DNA of 64,000 nt, taken from contig OY727100.1 in the NCBI GenBank assembly GCA_963402885.1, forward strand, positions 8,543,501 to 8,607,500, written 5' to 3'. Shown here piece after piece: positions 21,501 through 33,894 of the stretch; the stretch's first letter is position 1; each line of letters begins with the position of its first letter. The position numbers were made by a program, and so were the translations under genes. A model generated the notes under the pieces. That model made no database searches, was not told where the DNA came from, and saw nothing but the letters and a program-made list of their open reading frames with translations. Source of the stretch: Antedon bifida (lineage: Eukaryota > Echinodermata > Crinoidea > Comatulida > Antedonidae).

Positions 21501-22329
21501 TGGTTAGTGTAGTTTCGAGAAGTTTAGCACTCTGTCTTATACTTATAAAATACGGATCGAAATATATGTATATAAATTATATACTGATCCTCTTTTTTGG
21601 TCAACCTTTCATATATTAGGTAAATATTTCACATAGGCCTATCACAAAAACCTTTGATGGAAAGAAGAATAAAATATGGAAGCTAATATGAATTATTATT
21701 ATTAAGTAATATGAATTACAATGTTTTATTTAAATGTTAAATCAATTGCTCTTCTTTTCGTTGTTTTGGAGAAACTCTTAATCGCGGCCCCGGCAATCAA
21801 TTAAGTAAACATCATTAAAATTCTACACTTAAAAATAAATTAAATAAATAAAAATACCCTTTTTCCCTAAATTTATTTTTATTATTTTCCTTCTCAGTAC
21901 AACCACCCTGTGCTTATGGGAACACAGTATAGCAAGCGTGACTTAAATTGCGTTTTCACCTGTTATACATGGTATTTGATCACTGAACATTATTTAAATG
22001 TGTTTATTTTATGAAAATATAGGGTTTGCCACACAAATTGTAATAAATGGATTATTAGTTTAGGAGATGTCGTGAAAATATGGTTTTTTTGCATATTTAT
22101 GCTCATTTGCAAATAAAGGCGGTGGATGACGGAGGGTTGATTTGTTGTATGAGGTCAGGACAACATATACATTAAAACCGAAAAACCTTTGCCTACAATT
22201 TTTTCCCAGTTTACCATATTTGTGAGCTAGATTCAGTAGCCTAACTTAATCAGAAAATTAAATAAATAAAAATTCCTTAAAAACATTTATTATTAGTAAT
22301 ACTCAGTAATCTGTACTTACGTTAGCCAT
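18507..22329 (-). CDS. ST8SIA-like: Alpha-2,8-sialyltransferase (ST8Sia family), four exons, 323 aa
   Basis: Exons: 22329-22321 (M-A-N), 21042-20924, 19657-19079 and 18771-18507. All donors are GT and acceptors AG, phases agree at each junction, and the total is 324 codons. Exon 2 encodes a type II signal anchor (ILFLFVSIIVCLSYIFVSYY), as expected for a Golgi glycosyltransferase. Exon 3 carries sialylmotif L (CAIVGNGGILFGSKCGK, then NHNFVLRSNLAP). Exon 4 carries motif S and the terminal motifs (LTTGFNTFTVAASLCDNVTLYGFYPF; then YHYYD and a conserved His in HRVHNMP). The enzyme transfers sialic acid from CMP-Neu5Ac onto sialylated glycans or gangliosides. Length is close to family norms, so it looks functional. 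The exon 3 start and intron 2 are duplicated at 1-1154. Confidence 0.92.
19397..20560. repeat. Long direct repeat, copy B (partner 1-1154)
   Basis: Lies in intron 2 and the start of exon 3 of the intact sialyltransferase. It differs from copy A by about six substitutions and carries 10 extra bases that complete a palindrome at 20065-20094. The partner of the MITE at 986-1094 is at 20392-20500. Confidence 0.95.
20065..20094. repeat. 30-bp perfect palindrome, collapsed in the other copy
   Basis: Arms TCATGACTGAAAAT and its complement flank a 2-bp centre. The equivalent site in copy A (669-688) lacks 10 bp from one arm. Confidence 0.95.
20561..20923. other. Intron 2 of the sialyltransferase, unique part
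   Basis: AT-rich, single-copy in the window, no coding signal. Intron 1 (21043-22320) is likewise without an identifiable gene. Confidence 0.5.
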
Positions 22330-22670
22330 GAATGACACACCCTGGCCTATTTGTTTATCAGCCTAGTATACGAGCGATCGAATCAAATTGACTGGATGTA
22401 CTGGAGGGACAGCAACATAAAAAGAGTTGAAAGAGTCTAAAGTACGCCAAAATACGTGAGTCTTTCCAAAATACGTCAACTTGAGGGCGCTATTAAATTT
22501 CCAAAATACGCGAAATGTTTAAAATACGTCAAATTGAGGGCGCTATTCATTATCCAAAATCAGAGCCATATATATAAAGAGTTACGACATTGGATTATAG
22601 TCACGTGATATGCAGATCAATTTGTGTCAAACTTGTCTCCGTTAATGCATGTAAAGTATAGGAGCAAGAA

Positions 22671-22990
22671 AATACACTGTGCTCAAGTGGAACCAATTTG
22701 GCGCCAGAGGGGAGCACAGTGATATAGAATAGAAATAAATCACTGAATTTTAATATCTTTTCGTATGTTAATACACTGTGCTCAAGTGGACTCAATTTTG
22801 CGCCAGGGGAGCACAGTGATACCGTATAAAATAGAAACAAGTCACTGAATTTTAATATCTTTTCCTATGTTAATACACTGTGCTCAAGTGGAACCAGTTT
22901 GGCGCCAGAGGGGAGCACAGTGATATAAAATAGAAACACATCACTGTTCTTTCATAAGTATTATCTTAAGCAAACACATTATCTTAAGCA
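22671..22990. repeat. ~100-bp tandem repeat, three units, each with a 10-bp hairpin
   Basis: Units begin at about 22675, 22774 and 22876. Each contains CACTGTGCTC, about 27 nt of GGCGCCAGAGGGG-type sequence, and the exact complement GAGCACAGTG. The intervening AT-rich part (CACTGAATTTTAATATC) is also repeated. Confidence 0.9.
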
Positions 22991-23116
22991 AACACAAGTT
23001 ATTAACATCATGAATGCCCCTTTATAAGCTATTTCGATTTATGAGAACGCGGTCATGTAATCGCATTTTCCTACTAGGGCCTAGGTCTAGGCCTAATTTC
23101 ACACAGAAGTTCTTAA

Positions 23117-23433
23117 AGCCGATTTTCCACTAGGCGAATTTGTTCGCGCGAATCGAAAGCGTCATGCTATGCGCATGTATATTCGAGTTTCTGTCGTCAT
23201 ACTCCCTTCTTCGACGAATTCTAGTTCCTTTGATTTTTCGCTTCAGCGAAATTTACTAGTTCGAATTGTTTCTACTTTGCGCAACCAATCAGAGCTCAGG
23301 AAATGAGCTATGACGCTTTCATGAGCACTCATGCGAATCGAAATGCTCGGCAACCACGCGAGGAACATGAACGTCGCTGCTTTTCGCTCATGTAGTGGAA
23401 AGAGAGTAGGCGATTTTTTCTGGAAAATCGGCT
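23117..23433. mobile_element. 317-bp MITE with 13-bp perfect TIRs
   Basis: AGCCGATTTTCCA at 23117-23129 is inverted exactly at 23421-23433. The interior is rich in GCGAATCG and CTTCGCGAA-type motifs. A partial, diverged relative of the left end is at about 18893-18960. No clean target duplication found. Confidence 0.8.
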
Positions 23434-23662
23434 CTTATATAGATATATAATTTAATATTAATATAAATAATATATAAACTGTAAAAACACTCATAGAAGG
23501 TCCATAACAAATCGCGTCTTCCAGGCAACGCCAAATCAGCCGAATCCCGTCTCGCGATGAGCAGGCCGAACGAATTGGCTTTGCTCCCGCATGCGCAGTA
23601 GAATTTCACGGTCTGTTGCATCCCGATAATCGCCGCGTCGTGTGTTTCGAAAGCTGACTATT

Positions 23663-23721
23663 GTTTCGTTTTAACGCGGCTATGCGCCAATCGATATGCG
23701 CGTAGCCGCGTGAAACGAAAC
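23663..23721. mobile_element. Short inverted-repeat element (MITE core)
   Basis: GTTTCGTTTTAACGCGGCTA and TAGCCGCGTGAAACGAAAC form an imperfect inverted repeat about a GCGC-rich centre, part of a CpG-rich patch spanning about 23500-23770. Confidence 0.6.
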
Positions 23722-23779
23722 ATTGACGTTCGATTGGATTTTCCGGCGCCGTGCCGGAACAGGTGTGAAAGACCCTTTA

Positions 23780-24400
23780 TATCAGAGGTCAATGATGTCA
23801 AATGCCTTTGACAAATCTATAAATGTGGCAATTACGAACTCTTTACTTTCAAATGCCTTTAGTATATTTTTAGGTTAGGCAATCATTTTGACAAAACAAA
23901 TTGCAAACAGAGATTTTTCTTGTTTAAATGGTCAAATCAGATCAAAATTTTAGCATCACACCTCACTCACTCATCCCGATGATATGCAAATTAGCCGAAA
24001 TTACATAAAGCATAACATTAAATGGCGAATAATAAAGAAGTGTAAACCATATTCCAATTCCTTTGCCACCTGATTATCCATTAAAAAAAATGTCAACACT
24101 TCCTTAATCTCAGCTTGTGTTATATAATTCCTACTATTTCTGTAGAATCTTCAATAACATGTTCTAATACTGAGTTTACTGGAAGATGGCAATTGAGAGT
24201 TTCCTCAACATCTACTTTCCTTCTTTCCTTCATCTCCAATTCATTGGTTAGAATTTTACCATCTTTATCTTTTACTGCATTTGAACACTCATTGCTTAGC
24301 GTCTTTGTAATTTCATACAGCTTTCATTCTGATCTACAATTCACTGGTGCTCTTTCTGCTGTTCTCACTAGGTCATAATGTTCAGTTTCAAACAAGATTG
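23780..24400 (-). pseudogene. Non-LTR retrotransposon (LINE) fragments
   Basis: On the minus strand 24400-24115 reads LYEITKTLSNECSNAV, then VKDKDGKILTNELEMKER, the linker between endonuclease and RT in many LINEs. At about 23830-23785 ATFIDLSKAFDIIDL matches RT motif A of jockey/CR1-like LINEs. The pieces are separated by stops and missing sequence and may come from more than one insertion. Inactive. Confidence 0.6.
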
Positions 24401-24830
24401 GTTTGTGCTTTGGTGGACTTTGCATGGCATTAGAGAAGTTATCATATAAACAAATAAAAAAATTTGCTCATCCGTACTTCACCAAACCACCAAGGTATAT
24501 GTACCCTCAACATTGAACTTTTGACTGTTACAATCATTATTAATTATTTCTACAATATACAATAGGCACGTAGCCAGGGGGGTTTCATGGTTCGGGCGAA
24601 CACCTTTACAACTATACTATATTAAGTAACACATACTAAATACAATACATATTGGTATATAAAATATAACAAATTAAATACATAAAAATGGCCAAACTAA
24701 CAGTGTAAATATAATTCGTACGATTTAATAGAACTGAAAAATGTTTGTCAATAAATTCTTAATAATTTCAGGTAACTCTTGCCATAACCTTGAAAACATG
24801 TTTATAAATTATATATAATGCCTCTTGTAG

Positions 24831-25342
24831 CACCTTTCAAGATAAAATAGATAGAAATTTGCTATTGGATGGCATTGCTGGGATTGAAACTGACTACAAC
24901 CACGATCTTTTGACCGACCTTGTTTTCAATGCCCCCATTCGAAATCCAGAGTTGATGATTCGTTTACTTGAGCATGTACCGTTCTTTCAAACCATAAAAT
25001 CACAGGTATGACTTCTAGGTCATATTTTCAGTTAGAATTTTATTTCTTTGACAAAAATCAAAGTCTTTAAGTTAACTATAGGAGGGGTTTTACAGTGCAG
25101 GTATATTTCAGCCCTATTTAAAAGTTATTGATATACATTATGTCTTGTCATAAGTGTTATAAATACTGTACAGTTGTGCAATGGTCACTGTTTTATGACT
25201 AAATGTTTACAATAAAATTGTAATTAGTTAGCTTATAATTACATGAAATTACAGATTTAAACTTGCATTTGTTATGTTTTCTATATTTAGAAACTGATTG
25301 AAGCGGTTGAAAAGCTAACAATTACACAAGCAAGATATAACG
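24831..25342 (+). CDS. Two exons of a large lipid transfer-like protein
   Basis: Exon 24831-25005 (acceptor CTCTTGTAG, donor GTATGA) encodes NLLLDGIAGIETDYNHDLL and NPELMIRLLEHVPFFQTI. Exon 25291-25342 encodes KLIEAVEKLTITQARYN. They join in phase 0. The alternating helical pattern and LLDGI..IETD wording resemble the helical part of the vitellogenin-N domain in MTTP/apolipophorin proteins. No neighbouring exons were recognised, so this is a fragment or part of a long-intron gene. It could be related to the MTTP-like gene at 61884. Confidence 0.4.
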
Positions 25343-25465
25343 GTACTCTGACTTTACAACAATCTAGTTTTCTTAAAATTTGTTTATTGGCTATAAGTAC
25401 TGATGAATCTAATCTAATTTAAATACATACATTTAATCGGTCACACTGAGTAGGCAGATACAAAA

Positions 25466-25735
25466 CAAATATGCTTATCTTAATATCTGGAAAAAATCCC
25501 CCAGACATTCAATGGCTTACATGTAACGCAAACAATTATGTTGTTTTAATTTTTACCTTTTACACATAATAAATAAAATGATGTTCTACAAAAAGTTCAG
25601 TTAAAATATGCTTATCTTAATGCCTAGAAAAGATCCCCTGGACATTCAATGGCTTACGTGTAACGCAAACAATTATGTTGTTTTGATTTTACCCTTTTAC
25701 ACATAATAAATAAAATAATGTTCTACACAAGTAAG
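25466..25735. repeat. ~137-bp tandem duplication
   Basis: Two diverged copies (from about 25466 and 25603) share ATGCTTATCTTAAT, GACATTCAATGGCTTAC, AACGCAAACAATTATGTTG and ATAATAAATAAAAT. Confidence 0.85.
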
Positions 25736-25904
25736 CTGATGAGAATTTGAACACCAAGCTGGAGGGCAATAATGATTTTTTCTCAATAATGTAGGCCTAA
25801 ATGGATAAATTTATAAAGTAAATAAATTACATCTTAATAGGTTCCTAAGAGACTACGAGAGTTAGCTACTTTTATAATTGGCGCAATTGCAAAGACTAGA
25901 TGAA

Positions 25905-26165
25905 AATGATGTTTTTCACCCAACTTACAGCAATTTCATAATTTTTTTTTTCATAAATTACCTGCTATGATAGTCCTGGCCATGATAGAACCAATAATAA
26001 GTTATTTGGAGGAGGTTTGCGCAGGTTTTTTTTTAGGTTTGCGCGATTTACACTGTAAAATCTGACATTTTACCCCAAAAATGATGTTTTTCGCCCAAAA
26101 AAAAGTCAACTTACAGCAATTTTATAATTTTGTTTTCATAAATTACTTGCTATAATAGTAATTAT
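25905..26165. repeat. Dispersed repeat, copy 1 (copy 2 at 28655-28850)
   Basis: Shared blocks include AACCAATAATAAGT, AGGTTTTTTTTTAGGTTTGC, GTAAAATCTGACATTTTACC and AATGATGTTTTTCG. Direct orientation, no ORF. Confidence 0.8.
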
Positions 26166-29100
26166 TATCGTTATGTTAAATTAAAAATGATTGTGTTAAT
26201 TGTAATTTTTAGTCAAGACTTTCATCTCGCATTTTCTGTCTCTGTCATCTGGAGAAAAACGTACGATATCTTCAAAAAATTGGTACAAGAAAATACACCA
26301 ATCGATTGCGCGATTTCTTTCATTACGGCCGGTTATTTTGTTTTTTTTTTCATATTTCGTATGGCAAAAACGATACGATAACATAACAAAACATACAATA
26401 AAAGTAAACGTGGAAGTTTATCATACAAAAGGGGTAAAATGGCTTGTTGGTTTCACTATCCGTTATCTTGTCAATCAGGTCGGCTACTTTTAATGTTTTC
26501 CAGTCAGTTGCTAATTTTAATATATTATTAGAATTTTTCTTCCGCATCAAACGGCAACCATGTGTTTGATTTCGGCGGCAAAATAGCGTATTTTAACAAA
26601 ATCAGGATTTTCTTTTAAGACTCTTTCCTTTAGTAAATCGACATTTTTTGGAAGTCATGTTCGTCTGCATTCAATTAAACCTTGTTTAGAAAAAATAACC
26701 TCCATTAATTCTGTGCGTAATATTCTTTTGTATTTTTGTACCAATTTTTTGAAGATGTCTTTGTACATTTTCTCCAGATTGCGTAAACGAATTTTAAATG
26801 ATAATCGACTTTCGGAAGATTAATTACATGAAAATCGAAAATGATAACATTTGGATTGTTTTGAATAAATACTTTGGGTACAATTTTATATGATCAAAAG
26901 ACACACGCATTGTTAAACAGAATACCATCACTGACAGAAGGGCGTGTCGGATTTACTGAAATGACCGTACTTATAGTCAATTCTATGGTTTCATTAAAAA
27001 AAAAGACAAAAAAAAGGTGTGTGAACATTGTATAGTTTTATTTATTATTAAATGTTATAGTGTACAGAAAAGAATTTCTGATTTTATTTGACCAAATAAA
27101 TGCTGTTAGAGCAGTTGACTGAGTAACAAATAGGTTAATTATTTTTAAATATATAATTCACAATTACAATATAATTCCTTTAGTATAACACCAATATTGA
27201 TCGCTTCTTTCCATTCTATTATTTTACATTACTTTTAACCTGAAATATCATTTTTCTATCTTCGATGTCATCTTGTTTAAATGGTTTAAATTTTTTATCT
27301 AAAGTAATTTTTATTAAGATTTTAACCAGCCTGTTAGTGGTGATGATTCGCTGTTGGTCTGGAATGAAATAAATAATAAATGTTAGTGCACACAGAATTT
27401 ATTTGACCAAATAAATGCATCGGTAGTGCCTCACAGTAGACCGCTGAATACAATACACAATAGACACGGATGAACGCGTTCATTTCGTTACTGTTACGAA
27501 GTTCGAACGCATTCGATTCTGAAATTGCGACGGCGAGAAAATCACTTTTAACTTCAATTTTTTCAGTTTTCTGAAAGAACTAAGCCTTGAAATTTGTAAT
27601 ATACCATTAATAATACATTCCAAACAGGTGGCTGCTCTCTGGTGGTAGGATTTGTTGCTCTGGTAGGTATCTGGTGGTATCTGGTGGTGTTTAGTAGGAC
27701 CCGGAAAAGTTTTTTTTTTCTTTCAGACCAAAAATGTGTTGCCGGCAAAATAATAAACAATTTACACAATTGATACAAAAAGACTTTTAAACACTTTTCA
27801 TAGCACCCTAGGCTCACGCTAGCTATAATTGTTTCAACAAAAGTTTAAAAAAGGTTTATTAAATAAACGTAATAGGCCTAGCTTTTTGAGGCAAAAATGC
27901 CTAGGCTAGCCCTAGCTACCATTTTTAAAGCCAACAAAAACAATCAAGATCGAAATAAACTATTTCCGTGTTAATGCTACATTACGCAAGTTAACATATT
28001 ATTCTAGATGAAAAATATTGAGTTTTATATTGTTTTATCCATACGGATCGATCAAGGCTAGAGGTCCGGCTAGAAGCCTAGCGTGCATGCCGGAACGGAT
28101 GGATTATCGCTATATAAATAACAAGTTTGAACAAAAGAGCTTACGACAATCTTAGGTACATTTTTATTAAACGTATATAGGCCTACTTGCTTGGCGAACC
28201 CATGCCTTTTAAATCATTTAACAAGTCCGTAATCGGGTCGTAGTACTGTACAGTAAAACCAAAAAACACCGCATCAACAACCTCGTGCGATCTGTTAGTT
28301 GGTAGAGTCCATTAATTATGAGGGTGTTTAAAAATGTAATAACTATTAAAAACCTGTCTCAACCACTGTGTAATCAAAGTGTTTATTTAATTTAAACTTG
28401 GATCCCCCAAAAATTAATAATCGCGTATTCCGGTTATCACGATGATTGATTCACGGTTGGTTGCACGCTTCTTTTTTACACGTCCGGCGGAGGTGAAATA
28501 TGTTCGCCAATTTGGCAAATAAGACAATATTTTTTCACCATTTGGTTTAAAAATTGCCGTTTGGCTCAAAAAAAAAAAAAAAAAAAAAGCCGACCTTCAA
28601 TTTCGGCAGTTTAGGGTCGGTCGGGCGTGGCCAACACAATAATTTTTTGTTGTTGGCCTGATAGTCCTAGTCATGTCAGAACCAATAATAAGTGATTTGG
28701 AAGAGGTTTGGGCAGGTTTTTTTTTAGGTTTGCGCGATTTACAAAGTAACACTGTAAAATCTGACATTTTACCCAAAAAATGATGTTTTTCGTCCAAACA
28801 AAAAGCCAACTTATAACAATTTCATAATTTTTTTTTCATAATTGTAACATTGCTATATTTCTTTTTTTATGCTATTATTGGTTGAAGCATAAATAAGCAG
28901 AATGTAGCATTTGTATCTTTAGCTAATTTTGCACAATAAAGCATAAAATAATAAACTGTTACATAACCTTAAAATTGAAGATAGAGGTCAGTAATACCAT
29001 AACATATTTACCAATTTACATACCCTCAAATATGTAATGTATTGGGATTTCAATGAATTTATGGTGAAATCATGATGTTTAAAAAAACACCAGAGAGTAG

Positions 29101-29229
29101 TCTACTGCTTTACACTAAGGTGTGAATATAGCAATTAGGACAATTTATGCACAGCACACCTTGAAAAAATTATAATTTTGACTGATTACATTTTCTGATT
29201 ACCATCCTTGGGCCATTCCCAGGTAAGAA
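26166..29229. other. Repeat-rich AT sequence, no gene supported
   Basis: Only short ORFs without family resemblance are present. Copy 2 of the dispersed repeat is at 28655-28850 and a poly-A run at about 28569-28588. Nothing else identified. Confidence 0.4.
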
Positions 29230-29990
29230 TTTGATCTCATAGTGATCTCATGTTGATCTCAACATTGATGTCAGCCTCTGAGATATTTGAGAGATCACTT
29301 ATGATATCATATTGAAATCACAAATAGATACCAGAGTGATATCAGCAATTGATATCATAGAATGATCTCATGGCGATCTCAACATTGATGTCAGTCTCTG
29401 AGATATTTGAGAGATCACTTATGATATCATATTGAAATCACAAATAGATACCAGAGTGATATCAGCAATTGATATCATAAAATGATCTCATGGCGATCTC
29501 AACATTGATGTCAGCCTCTGAGATATTTGAGAGATCACTTATGATATCATATTGAAATCACAAATAGATACCAGAGTGATATCAGCAATTGATATCATAG
29601 AATGATCTCATGGCGATCTCAACATCGATGTCGGCCTCTGAGATATTTAAGAGATCAATTATGATATCATATTGAAATCACAAATAGATACCAAAGTGAT
29701 ATCAGCAATTGATATCATAGAATGAGATCATGGTGAGATCGCCATGAAGATAATAATGAGATCATGGTGAGATAATAATGAGATCATAGTGAGATTGTCA
29801 TGAGATACTAATGAGATCATGGTAAGATCACCATGAGATTCTGGTGAGATCACCATGAGATAATGCTAATAAATATATCATAGAATGAGATCACAGTGAG
29901 ATCGCCATGAGATAATTATAGTAAATAATCATAGGAGATCATGGTGAGATCGCTGTGAGCTTAACAATAATAAATATACCATAGAAATAT
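29230..29990. repeat. 120-bp tandem array and a GAGATCA-rich tail
   Basis: Four units with an exact 120-bp step (near 29241, 29361, 29481 and 29601) contain AATGATCTCATGGCGATCTC, GAGATATTTGAGAGATCACT and AGTGATATCAGCAATTGATA. From 29720 the array passes into irregular repeats of ATGAGATCATGGTGAGATC. Many GAGATC/GATCTC pairs allow strand foldback. Confidence 0.9.
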
Positions 29991-30049
29991 CCTTGATTTA
30001 GTGCCTATTCTTGCGGACTAGATGTTACACTCTCAATAACATGATCCTC

Positions 30050-30865
30050 CCTATATAGTGGGGAACCTAATGTAATTCCGTGAGATTTTAATGCTCAAGT
30101 TGAGTTCTTGGCAGTTTTGAAATCCTTAGGACCAGCAGAATTCATTGCAACTGGGGGCCAATTTTTCCCGACCCTATTTTGGCCGCCATCTTGGATTTCA
30201 AAATGGCCCCCATTTTTTACTCAAAACTGATAGTAGCTCCTATTTTAAACCACGTACGAACGTTTGTATATGTGTGATAAATCTTACAATACTGTATTAT
30301 GATAAATCAGTCCAATGGTACAATTTATAATAATAGCATATGGCAGCCATATTGAATTTCAAGATGGCCGCCATTAAAAACGTATAATGTATGCATTTTA
30401 TAGTCAGGGTCCTTGTGTATTTCCGTAGGATTTTAATGCCCAAAGTGAGATTTCACTTCTTTAATATGGTGCTAGGATACCAAAAATGCTAGGCAACAAA
30501 TGTTCACGATCCCGTAACCATGGTAACAGCCCCAAGAACAAAATGACGCCCAATTGGCCCTATCTCCATATCCCTTTGGTCTATCAACAAGACATTGGTA
30601 TCAAAATACTCGGAGCGTATATATTTATATTTATTGTAATGGAACATTTTGACGAAATGTAATAGGAAATGCTATTTTTCTGCACTATTGACCTTTGACC
30701 TTGACTTGCATTGTATCTAAAAAACGGCTGCTCATTGAAATTTAAAAATGGTCTCAAATTGCTGAAACCATACATATTTATATTTATTGTAATGCAACAT
30801 TTTGTTAGAAAATGACCGGAAGTAAAGTTATTGACCTTTGACCTAATAAACATGAACTTGATGTA
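30050..30865. repeat. Composite repeat with direct and inverted partners at 32876-33694
   Basis: 30050-30245 recurs in direct orientation at 32878-33070 (GTGGGGAACCTAATGTAATT...). 30545-30865 recurs inverted at 33385-33694, up to the assembly gap. The opposite orientations of the two parts indicate nested rearrangement of one element family. Confidence 0.9.
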
Positions 30866-31739
30866 TACAATAATCAGTAATTATTTGTGGTAGGTATTAA
30901 ACAATGGGTTTATACATATTATTATCATTTTAATAGCTAATTTCTAATTCACATAATGAACCAGCTTGGCTTAATGTAGATGATCAATTAACAAAGAATA
31001 AAAGAATGTACAGTAATTAATTTGAATGTAAAGAAAAAAAATCTGTATTATTTTAAATAGTGCTCTTTTCCCGGATCAGGCTCTAGAAGAACAGAAGGAA
31101 CACAGTTAAAATGGGTTGGTGGTCTTGTTGGCGGCATTACTCAAAATGAGGAAATCGAACTGGATTTCCCATCGAACTCACTCTTCAACACAAAACACAC
31201 AAATCCTTCCAAGATTTTATTAAAATACATTTATAACAAAATCAACACTTTTTTTAACATTGTCTTAGTAATAATTTCAAATGAAGTCAAGAAATAGATC
31301 TTAAACAGAGATGATAAAAAAGAGTTGAAGCTTTTTGAAGTTTGTGAGCAAAGTCTGGTTGTGGACTCCTTGAAAAAAAAATGAAACTAAACACATTTAG
31401 TAGCTTGAAAGGAACATAAAATGCTGTAAACATCAAAAACCTCTTGGTCACTTCTATTCTAATAATCTCATTCCTTAAATTGATTCCTTGGCTTTTGGCG
31501 ATATAACTACAAAATGGCAGTCAATGTTAGCATTGGAAGATTACTTCTTATATCGAAACATCCAAGAAGCAACCCCAAGGAATGTCAATCAAGCAACTGA
31601 ACCAAGCAATCAAATTATCATCTACGACCACGTAATAATGTATGGCCGGCAGCAGTTCAATGTATGAGAAACCTTCAAGAAAAACAAGCATTAGGAAATA
31701 AAATGGAAACGTACACAAGTTTAAGAATCAACCACTCTC

Positions 31740-32075
31740 ACTCCTTCAGGGTAACACAAAAAAGTAACCAAAGGTCCAACTTATTTCCATTGTGGCCCTT
31801 AAGGATAAAAACACCATAAGAATAAGCATTTACAATAAACACATGTAGTAATAATATAAATATAAATAGTAACAATATAAATAAAATTGATTGATTAATA
31901 TTTATAAAATATATAAAAACTAAGTATGTGAATTAGAAATTAGATATTCAAATGATAATAATATGTATAAACCCTTTGTTTAATACCTACCACAAATAAT
32001 TACCGATACATGCTCAAATAGATAAATGCTTATTGTATAGTATACATCAAAGTTCATGTTTATTAGGTCAAAGGT
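31740..32075. repeat. Direct repeat with partner 33103-33420
   Basis: AGGGTAACACAAAAAAGTAA through TTATTAGGTCAAAGGTCAAT is shared almost exactly. Part of it (about 30880-30960) also occurs inverted. No coding potential. Confidence 0.9.
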
Positions 32076-32349
32076 CAATAACTTTACTTTCATTTCATTT
32101 TCTAAATATTTCCTACTGCAAAATTTAAACCATCATTTTGTTTTATAAAGTAGAGGTCATTGTTTTTTTAAATAATATTTTTAGAACCAACGGTACTTTT
32201 TCTTTAAAGTAATATATTTCATTTAAATACATTTCTCGAAGTAAAACAGTTAATCAAAAGCTAACCTTAACTAAATTGATTTTCTAAAACATCATATATA
32301 CCAATATGGGCTAGTTAGTTATTAATTAATGCAAAAATAATAGAATTAT

Positions 32350-32822
32350 TTAAATTCACCTATTGATAGAATAGAAAGTATTTACATAATGGTATGGATC
32401 TAGATACACAAGCATAATAGAAAAGCGCATTTCAAAGAATTACTGGTAATGAATCTATTCATTGTATATAATGTTTAATCTTAGATAAATTAAAATATTA
32501 GACACTCCATTTATTTACTGTCTGTAATTCGTCTAAGCAAATATTTAATGCAGAATAATATAGAATAGTACAATACATCATAACTTCAAATAAATTCACC
32601 TATTGATAGAATAGAAAGTATTTACATAATGGTATGGATCTAGATACACAAGCATAATAGAAAAGCGCATTTCAAAGAATTACTAGTAATGAATCTATTC
32701 ATTGTATATAATGTTTAATCTTAGATAAATTAAAATATTAGACACTCCATTTATTTACTGTCTGTAATTCGTCTAAGCAAATATTTAATTCAGAATAATA
32801 TAGAATAGTACAATACATCATG
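32350..32822. repeat. 240-bp tandem duplication
   Basis: Two units (from 32350 and 32590) are nearly identical (AAATTCACCTATTGATAGAA ... AATAGTACAATACATCAT), differing at very few sites; a recent duplication. Confidence 0.95.
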
Positions 32823-33694
32823 ATGACTTTTGAAATATTACTATCATTTAATACACACGTTCGCGCCAAACATATAGTGGGGAACCTAATGTAATTCCGT
32901 GAGATTTTAATGCTCAAGTTGAGTTCTTGGCAGTTTTGAAATCATTAGGACCAGCAGAATTCATTGCAACTGGGGGCCAATTTTTCCCGACCCTATTTTG
33001 GCCGCCATCTTGGATTTCAAAATGGCCCCCATTTTTTACTCAAAACTGATAGTAGCTTCTATTTTAAACCATGTTTAAAAAAAATACAAAGAATGAATTC
33101 AGGGTAACACAAAAAAGTAACCCAAAGGTCGAACTTATTTCCATTGTGGCCCTTAAGGATAAAAACACCATAAGAATAAGCATTTACAATAAACACATGT
33201 AGTAACAATATAAATATAAATAGTAACAATATAAATAAAATTGATTGATTAATATTTATAAAATATATTAAAACTAAGTATGTGAATTAGAAATTAGATA
33301 TTCAAATGATAATAATATGTATAAACCCTTTGTTTAATACCTACCACAAATAATTACCGATACATGCTCAAATAGATAAATGCTTATTGTATACATCAAA
33401 GTTCATGTTTATTAGGTCAAAGGTCAATAACTTTACTTCCGGTCATTTTCTAACAAAATGTTGCATTACAATAAATATAAATATGTATGGTTTCAGCAAT
33501 TTGAGACCATTTTTAAATTTCAATGAGCAGCCGTTTTTTAGATACAATGCAAGTCAAGGTCAAAGGTCAATAGTGCAGAAAAATAGCATTTCCTATTACA
33601 TTTCGTCAAAATGTCCCATTACAATAAATATAAATATATACGCTCCGAGTATTTTGATACCAATGTCTTGTTGATAGACCAAAGGGATATGGAG

Positions 33695-33894
33695 NNNNNN
33701 NNNNNNNNNNNNNNNNNNNNNNNNNNNNNNNNNNNNNNNNNNNNNNNNNNNNNNNNNNNNNNNNNNNNNNNNNNNNNNNNNNNNNNNNNNNNNNNNNNNN
33801 NNNNNNNNNNNNNNNNNNNNNNNNNNNNNNNNNNNNNNNNNNNNNNNNNNNNNNNNNNNNNNNNNNNNNNNNNNNNNNNNNNNNNNNNNNNNNN
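33695..33894. other. Assembly gap, 200 N
   Basis: Exactly 200 N, a conventional placeholder, so true length is unknown. It sits at the end of a long inverted repeat, the likely reason the assembly failed. Confidence 1.
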
